From: Siderastrea siderea
Lineage: Eukaryota; Cnidaria; Anthozoa; Scleractinia; Rhizangiidae
Assembly: GCA_964030785.1 (NCBI GenBank)
Contig: OZ034979.1
Span: 35,893,984-35,957,983 of the forward strand
Length of the DNA stretch: 64,000 nucleotides
Direction of reading: 5' to 3'
A model generated the notes under the pieces. It saw nothing but the letters and a program-made list of their open reading frames with translations, did no database searches and had not been told where the DNA came from. Shown piece after piece: positions 11,373-25,582 of this stretch. Made by a program: the position numbers and the translations under genes. Each line of letters begins with the position of its first letter. Within the stretch, counting starts at the first letter, position 1.

Positions 11373-11759
11373 CCCACTATAGGAAGTATCCCCCCCCGGG
11401 TTATGAAGTCGGGGATGACTGCTTTTAGGTACCGTATAACCCTCTATGTGTCGATGCAGGTCTTGAAACACGTAAGAGGACCAACAAGAACCATATTTCC
11501 GAGTAGGGCTTGGGCCATTGTGCTAGCATAATCAAGTTTTGGCATAACTGAAGCAAAGAAGCACATTTTTTCAAAAACGCACTACTCGAGCATATACAAC
11601 AACGACTTTCACACTTTTTGACAGCCAATAACAATTTGATTCTTGCTTTTTTGGTGCCTTTGCTACACGAAATTGGAATAATTGCAGGTTGTGTTACTGT
11701 CAATTGAATACTATAAAAGAAAACCTTGCCACCTGTATTGTAAAAGTTAATGTAAAGTA

Positions 11760-11910
11760 AACGTACCTTATTGATTCTCCTGTTTCAGTATTGTCTTCAA
11801 TATTGTTTTCAGTAAGCAAACTCTGTTTCAAGAACTGAAAAAGCCTGAAATATTGAACAGCATTGTAAAGTTGAAAATTAGACTAGCAATTCAAAAACTA
11901 AGGGCGTTTA
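11760..11910 (-). repeat. Diverged duplicate D, copy 2 (exon-like)
   Basis: Partner of 3736-3900. On the minus strand an acceptor-like TTTCAG precedes an open stretch of about 26 codons (LFQFLKQSLLTENN...), ending at a donor-like AATAAG-GTACGT. A third, weaker match to the donor side lies at 17050-17090. Function unknown. Confidence 0.4.
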
Positions 11911-13057
11911 AAACACACTCTGTGAAATTTATCTTATTCCAGTCGTGTCACCGCGATTTCTCCCAACATAAGTTTATGTGAATTTTCCTGATCCCACTGC
12001 AAAATTTTTGTTTGCTTCGCCAAAGTCAGTCTTGATGAAAACATCTATTAGTTCTTCACAGAAGGAGTCCGGAGCAAAAGTCTGACCTCGTTGAGTTGAG
12101 AATTTGTTTTAACCTGTTTTTCAGATTTGGACGAGTTCGGACTGTTTGGACGCTTGACTCAGAACCAAACATCTTGTCAAACCTAAAACCTGCTACCGAG
12201 CCGTAAACCTTAGTCGTGCGATGTAACATTTTTATTCCGGGACGTCGTTGTTATGAGCTTCACGTTTAAGAAAAACGAAATTAAAATCTTCGGACACGGG
12301 AAATGGCACACAAAAGCCATGTAAAATTTGTTTGTTTGTTTGTTTGTTTGTTTTGTTTTGTAATTTACTGTCACGATGAGAAAAGGATTGCATAAATCAA
12401 AGGACGGCTAATCATTTGAACATGAGTTATCTCGCGTAACTTTGCATGATTCTGTCTTCATCTCAAAGGATTCCAAAATTCTTGTTAATTTCACAAACGT
12501 GCAATAATGTTCGAAGCTTGTGAACTTTTCCTTTAGCAGGAAGCTGTGATGAAAGATTGTTTAGTGCCTGGTGAAAGTCGTATTTTTCGTGTTAATAAAA
12601 CCCATGGCGGGATCCTTCTTGCGTTGAGTCTTCAGCGCGGTTTTTCTACAAGAAACCTGAAATGTTCCTAGCAATTACCTTGTCGGTATCAGATAATGAC
12701 CTTGCATGACTTACTGAAACATGAACGCAGGTGCAAAGATCGGGAATACAGCCCATACGGCGTGTATGCGCCGTGAAACGTCTCCTTCCACCACAGCTTT
12801 TCCAAGGCTGAGCCGAGGGCGGGCTTTGGCGCGAGTGGGGGATGATGGGAGCAGGGCGGAAAAAGCTTGGGCGATGAAACGAGTGCGTCCGAGCAAAAAG
12901 GTGTGATGCAGTGGACTGGGGTCAAATTAGGTGCTAGATCAAAATTGTTCGCGTTATTTCCGTGACAACATGCGAGTGCCCTGTGGCTCGGCTTGGAAAT
13001 GTCGCCTGTTCGAGTCCACTTCGGTCAGGGTTTGTGATGTTGCTTGTCCTGGTGTCA
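11911..13057. other. Intergenic, no gene seen
   Basis: Includes a (GTTT)n microsatellite at about 12328-12350. No supported coding exon. Confidence 0.5.
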
Positions 13058-13061
13058 TTAA

Positions 13062-13440
13062 CCCTATTCAGACCGGGCTTTTTTTGGTCTTGTGGCACCG
13101 GGGGGGGGGGGGGGCGGATTCCGCCCCCACCTCTTAACTCCGAGAATATTAAAGTTATGACAACGAAACTTAAAGGACAGATAGTACGTCCAAAAACGTT
13201 TCCATTGAGGTCCACTTCCTCGGCTGATGACGTTATATGACGTCACAATAACGTTTTGTTCTCAAACGGCGGCCATCTTGAATCCGCCATTTTGGATTTC
13301 TTAAATTTTCGAAAAACCTTCAAAAACCGCCAAAATTGATCAGGAAGTGATCAAAATCAATGAAAATTCACATGAAATGATCTAAAAATGTAAAATTTGC
13401 TTCAAAAAAGTAAGGATTTTTGATCATTTTCTGAATAGGG
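13062..13440. mobile_element. piggyBac-like MITE, copy 1 (379 bp)
   Basis: Flanked by TTAA (13058-13061 and 13441-13444). It starts CCCTATTCAGACC and ends CTGAATAGGG. TTAA duplication plus CCC-start termini fit the piggyBac superfamily. A relative with the same ends and interior lies at 48917-49478. It includes a G-run near 13100-13112 and no transposase. Confidence 0.85.
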
Positions 13441-13444
13441 TTAA

Positions 13445-15369
13445 ATCTGTTGAATTCTGGCGACTTAAGTAGTTTTCTTGCATTTGGTCTCGATCTTTTA
13501 AGGTAATAACCTTTTCTGTAGAGGCAAATGGTGCTGCTCTTTTAGCAGGAGGCTTAGTTGGAGTTGACAAACACTGATCTCTTTAACCTCCATCTTGATA
13601 ATCTATTTAAAATAATCTATCTATCTAAAATCTATTTAAAATAGTTCCCAAAAAACGCCGACTTTGCGTTATCTTTTATTTGTCTTATCCGCGTTGATCG
13701 ATGCTAAAAACTGTCCTGAAAACTGTCTAAAAACGAGCAGAGCAAAGTAAAAAGATGGAAAGTGGCGTTTGAATGACGCATATTTGTAATTTGTGCAGCT
13801 CGTGCAAGGCTAATCAGGACACGTCCCTGGTTAGTTGTTAATTAAGGCCGCGGGTGAGAAACTAGGTCATCAGTCTTCATTTATTTAAAGCATATGCACG
13901 AAGTGCGACGAATGGTAGCGACATTGCGCGAAATATTCATGAATTGGCTCTTCAGTAAAACTTTCAGTTCTGAATCAATAATTGCACGTGCGTTAAATTG
14001 TGTGCCACGGATATCTGGTGACTTTTAAGCATTTTTAAATGAAAAAATCGAAAAAGTGTTTTTTTTTGTTCAAACGCTAGTAAAAACTTTTTAGGAGTTT
14101 TCCAACAAAACAAAACAAAAAGTAAAATAATACTCCTTAAAGCTAACATGGAGCTTCGGAAACGCTTATACTCTTCAGTCCAAGTATTTCTGATCTCTAA
14201 ATTGCAACGTATTGTTCTTTTTTGGACAGTGAACAATAGCTGCTAGGATTTGATTTACATAATTAGCATAATCTTAGCCTTCGGAAGCCCTAAAACCACC
14301 AACTTTGTGTCCAAGAACACAGCCCGGATATAGAATTTCCTGAACTGACACAACAGGCAGATAAACTAAGCGTATTGCAGATTGTCACAACAGAAGCAAT
14401 TTTTTCAAACAAGCTATTTAATTAAATATTGAAGGCTTCGCATTTAAACAAGGACGATTTTACTCATTTAAAAGCTTACAACTTTCAGTGGAACTCGAAA
14501 TCCTGTAACCGACTTCTGTTGTGACACAATAGAGGTAGTCACTGATCAATGAGTGGTAAAATCAAGAAGTGTTGTCCTCTCCACAAGGAGAAAACTTGAA
14601 CACGGAATCGCGTTTTACGAAGTCTTGACTTTGGGAGCTCATAGCATCGCAAAGGAGCGCAATCGTTAAAACCAAAAACAACGTTGTTGCACTTCCACCA
14701 TTCCTCAAGCTCTCTGCTAAGTTTCAACGGAATCGGCTTTCCAACGTTCAAGATATAAATTTTTTTAACGTAAGACCTCCACCAAAATTTTGCCTTATAG
14801 ATTTATTCAAGAGCAGCTTGTCAACCACGGCCTTAAATCAAATCAACATCGACACCGCGCTTCTTCTTCTCTTCCCCAAAACCTCTCCTATATTATGCTT
14901 GTCTGTCTCTTTAGGAACTACAAATAGAATTGCTCCTCAGATTGGACGGTTTTCTTTGCTATGTTTTCGTGAGATAAAGGGAGGAGAAATCTTCAAACTT
15001 AATTCCACTTTTAATTTGCTTACATACAGATGGCTCCGTTGCGACGAATCATCGCCATGGCACGTTGCAAGGAGGCAAAGTTTATAGTTGCAAAACGCCA
15101 CTATCTCCAAATATCTCCAGCTAATTTTTTATTATGTTATGTAAAATTATCGGCCTTTAATATATGTAAGATTCAGGGTGGAGTAATTTGGAGCTTTCGT
15201 AAAAGAGACGATGAAAGACAACCATGTCATGTTTTGCGGCAAGAGCAAGCATTCGACACTCTCAAATTGAGCGCATTTTTAGGCAACTTAATGTGAAAAA
15301 AATTGACTAATATTCACGCAGACAAAAATATTTTAGGCCGTGAGCCCGGACTGTGAAAAAACGTTTTAA
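13445..15369. other. Intergenic, no gene seen
   Basis: AT-rich. The minus-strand frame at 14539-14751 (70 codons) contains ELEEWWKCNNVVFGFN, but I cannot assign it and see no supporting splice structure. Other frames are short. Confidence 0.5.
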
Positions 15370-15793
15370 GATGGAATCCATCAAGAAATTGAGTAATCAG
15401 TGGACAAAAATCTTGTACCAGAATAATTTAAAGTATATCGCATTCTTTTTTCTACTTTTTAAGAGCTATAGACGTAATTAGTTATCTGTAATAACACCAA
15501 GGACAATTTCTTATGGGAGCCCGTGAAATCAAAATTAAAATTTCACAGGAATTGTGTAAACACGGGTAAAATAGGTAAATTTTTATGTGTAAGATTTCAT
15601 TTTGTGAAATTTGAAATTTATTTTGTCGGGCTCCCATAAGAAATTGTCTTTGGGGTTATTACAGATAACAAATTATATCCATAGCTCTCAATTCAAAAAA
15701 TGTAAAAAAGAATACGATATGCTTTAAATTATTCTGGTACAGATTTTTGTCCACTGAAACTTAAAATTACTCAGTTTCCTAATGGATTCCGTC
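15370..15793. mobile_element. Fold-back element with ~160-bp arms, TTAA-flanked
   Basis: The left half (15370 to about 15530) and right half (about 15622-15793) are inverted copies with a few mismatches, separated by about 90 bp. The outer ends are GATGGAATCCAT and ATGGATTCCGTC. TTAA sits on both sides (15366-15369 and 15794-15797). No coding sequence. Confidence 0.85.
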
Positions 15794-15797
15794 TTAA

Positions 15798-16430
15798 TCA
15801 TAGTGCACGGCTGGCTGAAAAAATAAAGAAAGAAAATGAGATTTCAGGTTTTTTGAAAGGTAAATTTTGCCGGCCACCAAACGCACCGGAAGCGCGGAAA
15901 GAGCGCTCGTGCCAGTCCTTCTCCGCATCACGCATCGCTGGAAGAGCGAACTGCTCGTTTCATCGCCCAACCTTTTCCCGCCGATTTTTTTCCTGCCCTG
16001 ATGAGAGCGAACGCGGAGTGGTAACAACCCAGATACGCGATCGCGAGCTACTGTGGACGAGGCAAGTAGACTGTCATACACGGAAATTAAAGTAACTTAA
16101 AATTAAGGTATCTTGAGTCGCTTATAACCTTAATCGCAAACACAATTAATGGTTATTTTCATTGTACAATAGGCTCCAGATTCAGCTTTAATTTCCGGCC
16201 TGGGGATAGCCTTTCACACTTTGTTTCACGCGACATTTTTATCATTGGAAAATACATGATGGCAGAATTTCCATCTGCAATTGAGAAGTCAAGTAAAAAA
16301 AATTAACATGGGTAGTAAATGACAGCATTAAATACACTAATTCACTTGTGGCTCTCTAATTTGATTCAGAAAAAAACTGTACAGTGAAGTGAAAGGCTCT
16401 TAAAAAAATCTCTTAAACATAAGACTTAAA
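15798..16430. other. Intergenic, no gene seen
   Basis: No credible gene. The overlapping 80-95-codon frames on both strands near 15794-16095 do not resemble known proteins. Confidence 0.5.
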
Positions 16431-16432
16431 AC

Positions 16433-16733
16433 TAAAGCGCGGCTACACGAGCGATTTTTGTTGCGATGGTGATGCGATTTTTTCTTAAATTGTCGCGTCG
16501 CCAGCGCGCCGCAAAAATCGCATGTGTAGCTACCCTCGTACAGGTGATGCGACAGCTGAAAAAATGGCAGGAAAAAAATCGCGAGAAATTCAATGAATTG
16601 AATTTTTTGCGACAAAATCACAGACTTTGTTGCCAAGTGTAGCCACCACCGCGCGCCGGCAACGCGATTATTAAAAAGAAATCGCATCACCATCGCCAGC
16701 AAAAAATCGCTCGTGTAGGTGCGGCTTAAAGTA
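16433..16733. mobile_element. Inverted-repeat MITE, ~300 bp
   Basis: The left arm holds CTACACGAGCGATTTTTG and GATGGTGATGCGATTTTTTC. The right arm holds their complements (CATCACCATCGC, AAAAATCGCTCGTGTAG). Related internal copies of the AAAATCGCA motif occur in between. A 117-codon minus-strand frame here is a by-product of the repeat. The target duplication is not resolved. Confidence 0.7.
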
Positions 16734-18308
16734 CTCCAGTAAAATTTAAACAACGCTACTTGAAAGGGATGCTTTAAAACTTTTCAAGATTAATGTGGTC
16801 CAATGGAAATACTTCATGAGTAAACAGGACATAAGTCCTCTGATCAAGAAATAAATCTGGTTTGGGTTAACACAATGGTTGCAATTTCTCCATTTGCAGC
16901 CTTAGGATCGTAGCTGGTCGAATATATTTAACTTCTAATTGCAGTGGCTGATTAAAAAGGGCTCATTGTGACGTGGTGTTTACGACCATGAAGCGGCTTA
17001 GTGAAGGAAAGAAAAGCTTTCTCAGTTCTCACTGCAGGGCAAACAACAAAGGTAACGTACCTTGATAAATTCGCCTGTTCAGGGCCGAAACACAGGTTAA
17101 AATGTTGCACATAGTATTTAAAAATTTGTCACGCGGACCGCCTTTGATGACTTTAGGATTCTATGTCCTTAGCCTCGCGTAGTAGAGCAATTTTCAGTAG
17201 AGTGACGAAAGTATTTTGCGTTCACTTTTCGTTACGGCGCTCTGTGATGAAATAAAAAATCCCACAAATTTATAACCGATCAGAAGTAAGACAAATTTAC
17301 CCATCGTGATTTGCTCGCTCTCGTTTTCCCATGCTAGTTACTTGTATTCGCTTCGAGTTCTGATTGGTTTTGAGATTGGTTGCGTTTGATTCCGGTTGGT
17401 CAGAGTAATTACTTGGGGTTTGGTTTTACTACACTCAATGGAAACTCATATAAAAGTGTAACAACTCTAGCACCGTACAGACGTTCACGGATACAAGACG
17501 CGACACTGTGTTCACCTTTGCGAGCAAGAACTCTGCGATTTGTTTTCATTATTGATTCTACTTCATTTACGTTTCTATTCAGAATCATTGCGCACAACAA
17601 TTCCAGGGACGAAGATACAATGAAATTTAGAAGTATTGTAAGCAGTTACTCTGAGTTGAGGCCCCGACACACGGTCATGCGATGAAATTGCATCGTGCTC
17701 CTTTGCCTTGATTTGCTTCATCATTCTACTTCGGAACTGTTGCACGTAACAATTTCAGTGAAAATGGAGACATTGTGAAGTTGCGCGCATGGGCGTGGGC
17801 AATCTTGCGCCGCGGTAACTGACACAACGTGCTGCATTGCGCCTGTGTTGTGTTCCACTTTGATTTTGTTTTGCAATGATCATGCTACTTTAAAATGTTT
17901 GTACGCAACACTTCGCCTAACAATCTATGGGTTAGACCAGGGCTTAATTAATAAGCCATTTGAGAAATTGTCTTGAGCCTCCCGATCAAAGCAAGGTTAG
18001 GTGGACATCCTTTCATATGAAAATTGTGGTTTTGAAAGGTTGTGCACCTAACCTCGCTTATAGGAAGGCTAAAAGCAGTTCGGAAATGGCCTATTGTTTG
18101 TCGGCAATGTTGTGCGCGAATTTGGGCTGCCCACGCTGAGAAGGAGTCTTTTTATGCACGTGCAAATGACGACTGTAAACAAACGCCCATTGAAACGGCT
18201 TTTTTGCTAAAGAGCGAGCTATCATTTAAAGACAGAGTATTTAACAATTCAAGTAACACTGATTTGTATCACTGTTTGCCTTCCAAACAGCAACTTAAAA
18301 ATGCAGAT
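16734..18308. other. Upstream flank of the EGF-domain gene
   Basis: No supported coding exon. A donor-like segment related to repeat D lies near 17050-17090 on the minus strand. The promoter of the downstream gene must lie here or in an unseen 5' exon. CATATAAAAG at about 17449-17457 is the only TATA-like candidate I noticed, about 0.85 kb upstream of the chosen ATG. Confidence 0.45.
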
Positions 18309-20914
<2,606 letters not shown>

Positions 20915-21012
20915 ACACAAACTATGTCAAATTTGGTTTATATGTTCAATTACGGTTTTAAGGCGGATCTCCTTTTTCACTCTAATTACATGTAAGTCCA
21001 TCAGACCGGACT

Positions 21013-21018
21013 AATAAA
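21013..21018 (+). other. Poly(A) signal of the EGF-domain gene
   Basis: AATAAA 99 bp after the stop codon, the first on this strand. Another AATAAA lies at about 21277. Confidence 0.6.
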
Positions 21019-21469
21019 GCCCATTTATTTTTGCATTTCCCAATTTCTATTTTACAGAATAGTGAACGATAAACAGCACCACATCTCTAGTCCCAAACTA
21101 AAAGCCACACTGATTTATTGATTCCTTGGACTGGACACTGCAGACATTGCAGTTTTCGCCTAAGACAGGTGTACTCGAGACATCTGAATTTTGATTAGAC
21201 GGAGCAGTGTTGCAAAAAATTGAAATTTTCTTTGGTGCTTGTATTTCATTGCATGAAGAAGACACAACATTTTCTCAATAAATATAATTCTTTGAACATT
21301 AAGACTGAATAATATATTTGGGTAGTGTAGCGGAACACACCGTAAACTCCTTTACCACAGAAGATCTATTCGCATATTCACTTGAGATTGTTGTGAAAGG
21401 TTCAGAAAAATTTTTTGTTCAACTTCGCCGATTTATATACAACTCACTCAAGGTGTAACTGTTTTGTAG

Positions 21470-23045
21470 TCGTTTCATTTTAGGATGTCTTGCACGGAGT
21501 TACGAGCAAGAACCATATGAAAGTACTGCTCATTAGCTTTAATTTGAATGTTAAGATTTCATCCATAAACTCAAAAGTTAGAACCACTTTATAAAGCATA
21601 ATAAACAACAGCACAGGAAGGTACTGCTCAATAGCTTTCATTTGAATGGTCACACTTTAGGATTTCATCCACAGACTGAAAAGTTAGAACCACCTTGTAC
21701 AGCGTAATAAACAGCACCACAGGAAAGTACTGCTCAGTAGCGTTCATTTGAATGGTCACACTTTAGGATTTCATCCACAGACTGAAAAGTTAGAACCACC
21801 TTGTACAGCATAATAAACAGCACCACAGGAAAGTACTGCTCAGTAGCTTTTATTTGAATGGTCACACTTTAGGATTTCATCCACAGACTGAAAAGTTAGA
21901 ACCACCTTGTACAGCATAATAAACAGCACCACAGGAAAGTACTGCTCAATAGCTTTTATTTGAATGGTCACACTTTAGGATTTCATCCACAGACTCAAAA
22001 GTTAGAACCACCTTGTACAGCATAATAAACAGCACCACAGGAAAGTACTGCTCAGTAGCGTTCATTTGAATGGTCACACTTTAGGATTTCATCCATAGAC
22101 TCAGAAGGAAGGACCTGACCTTTTATGGTGTGATAAACAGCACAGCGCATAGGATTTCATCCATAAACTCAAAAGTTAGAACCACTTTATACAGCATAAT
22201 AAACAGCACCACAGGAAAGTACTGCTCAGTAGCTTTCAATTGAATGGTCACACTTTAGGATTTCATCCACAGACTCAAAAGTTAGAATCACTTTATACAG
22301 CATAATAAACAGCACCACAGGAAAGTACTGCTCAGTAGCTTTCATTTGAATGGTCACACTTTAGGACTCAAAAGCTACAACAGAGCCACCTTGTACAGCA
22401 TAAAATAAACAACACCACAGTAACAAATACTGCTCAGGAGCTTTCATTTGAATGGTCACACTTTAGGACTCAAAAGCTACAACAGAGCCACCTTATACAG
22501 CATAAAATAAACAACACCACAGTAACAAATACTGCTCAGGAGCTTTCATTTGAATGATTACACTTTAGGACTCAAAAGCTACAACAGAGCCACCTTGTAC
22601 AGCATAAAATAAACAACACCACAGTAACAAATACTGCTCAGGAGCTTTCATTTGAATGGTCACACTTTAGGACTCAAAAGCTACAACAGAGCCACCTTGC
22701 ATTGTACAGCATAAAATAAACAACACCACAGTAACAAATACTGCTCAGGAGCTTTCATTTGAATGGTCACACTTTAGGACTCAAAAGCTACAACAGAGCC
22801 ACCTTGTACAGCATAAAATAAACAACACCAAAGTAACAAATACTGCTCAGGAGCTTTCATTTGAATGGTCACACTTAAGGATTCAAAAGCTACAACAGAG
22901 CCACCTTGTACAGCATAAAATAAACAACACCACAGTAACAAATACTGCTCAGGAGCTTTCATTTGAATGGTCGCACTTTAGGATCTTAACCACATGAAGA
23001 GCCATCTTGTAACAGTACAATAAGCAGCACCTCGGGAGCTCACTG
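21470..23045 (-). repeat. Satellite array 1 (~102-106-bp units)
   Basis: About 14-15 head-to-tail units of a sequence containing AGTACTGCTCAGTAGC, TTTGAATGGTCACACTTTAG and TAGAACCACCTTGTACAGC. Two subfamilies occur in blocks. Units of about 105 bp run up to about 22340. Then come units of about 102 bp that lack the TTTCATCCACA part and carry CTACAACAGAGCC. The 102-bp form is a multiple of three, so it yields a repetitive frame (22774-22962) that is not a real gene. The edges are diverged copies. Confidence 0.93.
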
Positions 23046-25471
23046 TTTTTAAACAAAATTAAAATTTAACTGCTCAGTCGTCAAGAATACGCTTAACTAT
23101 GATTTCATCAGCACACTTAAAAGTAAGAACCAAATTCCTGACCGTACTCGAGCCAGGATGGGCTGAGTAGCAGTGAGAAGATTGATGGTATTACATTACG
23201 CTTCACCTGCGATGCGATGGCTCAGCATCCTTTGAATCATTTTTGCATCTAATTTTAGACAGTCACTCTACGTTTTAACGAAAAAGGACAATTTATACTT
23301 CCATCCTTTGACTCGTTTGAACAAGGAAATTGGAATCATAGTCCGTTAGATAGAATAACATCCTGTTATTAACGGAAAGAATGTTAATTTGACGGTAAGA
23401 ACGTAACGAACATAGAGGCAGGAACTGTTTTAAACAATTTCCAGCCATGTTCGGAAAGGGAAATTTAAAAATAATGTAAAATGCAAGCACGACGACGCCT
23501 GAACTTAAGCTTACGGCCCAAAGCAACTATGTGGAGTTATTTGCCCAAATCTCGGACAAGCAAGCAAGCAACTGGAAGAGATCAGAGCGGAAGACCAAAC
23601 TTTCTTTTAATGACTCTGTTTTGACGGAAACAAATACACTTGATCTTTTAAAGATACAATTCACAAGCAAAACTTCCTTTGTACTCAACAATGCAACTGT
23701 GACGAGTACTGCAGAAAAATAGGCAAAGTTCCAAGCGGTTAGAACCGCCCAAATTTAATTTACAAATGACTTCCGGTCAGAGTCCGACACTGGCACAAAA
23801 GCAGAGCTTGGCAAACGTCTTCACGCAAAAATTTTGCTTTCTCTAGTGAATAATTAACACTGCATCTAGGGCAACCTCGTTCCCAGGGACCCTGGGAACG
23901 AGGTTGCATCTAGGGCGGCCAAGTGTGTTTTAAAAAAGTTGTCAGTTTATACCACGAGGTGTCCTGGTTTATAACCTTAATACACACTAACAAGTAACGG
24001 ATCAATGAATGCTAAGGGTATCAAACTCTTCGACTTACCACTGATTAATAATGTCGTTACTTAGAACACGTTTTAGTGGTCTAATCCGAAATAGAAGGCA
24101 ATATACAGTTACTGTTTTCTTAGTTTGGAGATAATTCCTTTCGCTCAGTAATTTACCCACGATAACAAAATGTACGGAATGCGGGTGGAATGTTTAGGTT
24201 TACTCAGAATACGAAAAATTACATTCTGTTAGGGAGTCGGAGTCTATTATTCCTAAATAGGAATAAGAATACCCAGGATGTTTCCAAAATAATGTGCCTG
24301 GACCTCTTCTTTCATCTCTACACACATTTTAAGACGTATCCGGCATAGTGCAAACCTTGACGTATTCCCATTTAGGACCTCAAACTCAAAAACAGTTCTC
24401 TTAAAACTTGTGCAAGCAAACCTGTTATCATTACAGAATAGGGCCAACTGAGAAAACTGAGCTGAGTGTCATGAAATATATAATCCACCAATTCAGTCTG
24501 TCCATATGTCCTGACTTCTGAACGCCTTATTTGTCATCGTTAGGAGCGAAAGAGATATTTCGGCAGCTATCCTGGTTACAAAGTTTACATGCATATAGAG
24601 AGGCTTGAAGAAGTCACGTTGATTTCCAGCAAATATCTAGGCAAGCTGTTGCCGATAACCCTATCTGGAGACAGACTACAGTTTTTAGTGCCCGGGCTAG
24701 ACAAGAACGAGAGTCGACAAAGGTTCAAACTCTTTGGGAGCAGAAAGACGGTCATTGAGAGTTCACAAGAGTTAGAGTCCAAACGACAGCGAAAGTTTCA
24801 ACTTCCGTGGATTGTAATTAAGATCTGAGCAGGTTCAAACTCTTCAAGATAGAGTTCCCTAGATTGATTTTCAACTAATCCGAAGCCAAATGATAGCAAG
24901 GTGATTTGAACTCTTGTAGAGTATTCCGTTTCTATTCCATTTTTTGTTTGGTCCATATCAAAGTTAGATCTAACTGGGGAAAACTAAGTACTGGTTAACC
25001 CTGAAACTAATCACTCACTAATAAATTTTCCGACTTCCTCATTATTATTTTTTTTATGGCGCCAAAAGGTGGGGGGGCTAAAGCCCCCTCAGCCCACCCG
25101 TCGCGTGGTCCCTGTTACAACTCCATTAAGTTTTGGTTAGGACCCTTCACCTTCCCTCACTGTTTCGCACTAGCTTGATTCTGAGTGGTCTCCAGATCGC
25201 TCTATCTCTCTTCCTGAATGAGAGAGAGCAACCCCCCCCCCCCCCCCCCGCTTCTGCTTGCTATTCTCGCAACGAAGCTGATTGCGAGACAAGTTGTCAA
25301 GTACAAAGCATTGCACACAGCCTAAGTAACAGTAACTCTGGTTATTTTACAGTTTTAAGAGTTTTCCACACAAGCACCTTTCAAAAGTAACCGGGAAACC
25401 GACCTTAAACCAACTTTGGATCTTGGATAAAATACGACCTTTACTCTGAGAGCTCAGGTCATATAGTAACG
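23046..25471. other. Intergenic, no gene seen
   Basis: Short frames only. It includes a perfect 32-bp hairpin at 23873-23904, and a C-run near 25233-25249 that makes a proline stretch in a chance frame. Confidence 0.5.
23861..23916. repeat. Perfect hairpin between direct repeats
   Basis: A 32-bp palindrome with AACCTCGTTCCCAGGG as its left half sits between two copies of TGCATCTAGGGC (23861-23872 and 23905-23916). This looks like a minimal fold-back insertion with its target duplication, or a repair footprint. Confidence 0.7.
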
Positions 25472-25582
25472 ATGGCCGCGGCAAATCCTGGTGGAGCTAC
25501 AAGGAGAAATCTACCCGGGCGACGGGGTTAAACGCCTCGACGCGCATGGGATGATGTCTTCATATTTCAACCGGGTGAACGA

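Noticed and set aside
16400..16753. A 117-codon minus-strand frame
   Set aside because: It lies within an inverted-repeat MITE and its sequence mirrors itself across the arms.
18042..18308. N-terminal extension of the EGF protein
   Set aside because: Starting there would bury the signal peptide behind 89 residues. The ATG at 18309 gives a standard secretory start.
21470..23045. CRISPR-like array
   Set aside because: Whole units repeat without unique spacers, and the genome is eukaryotic.
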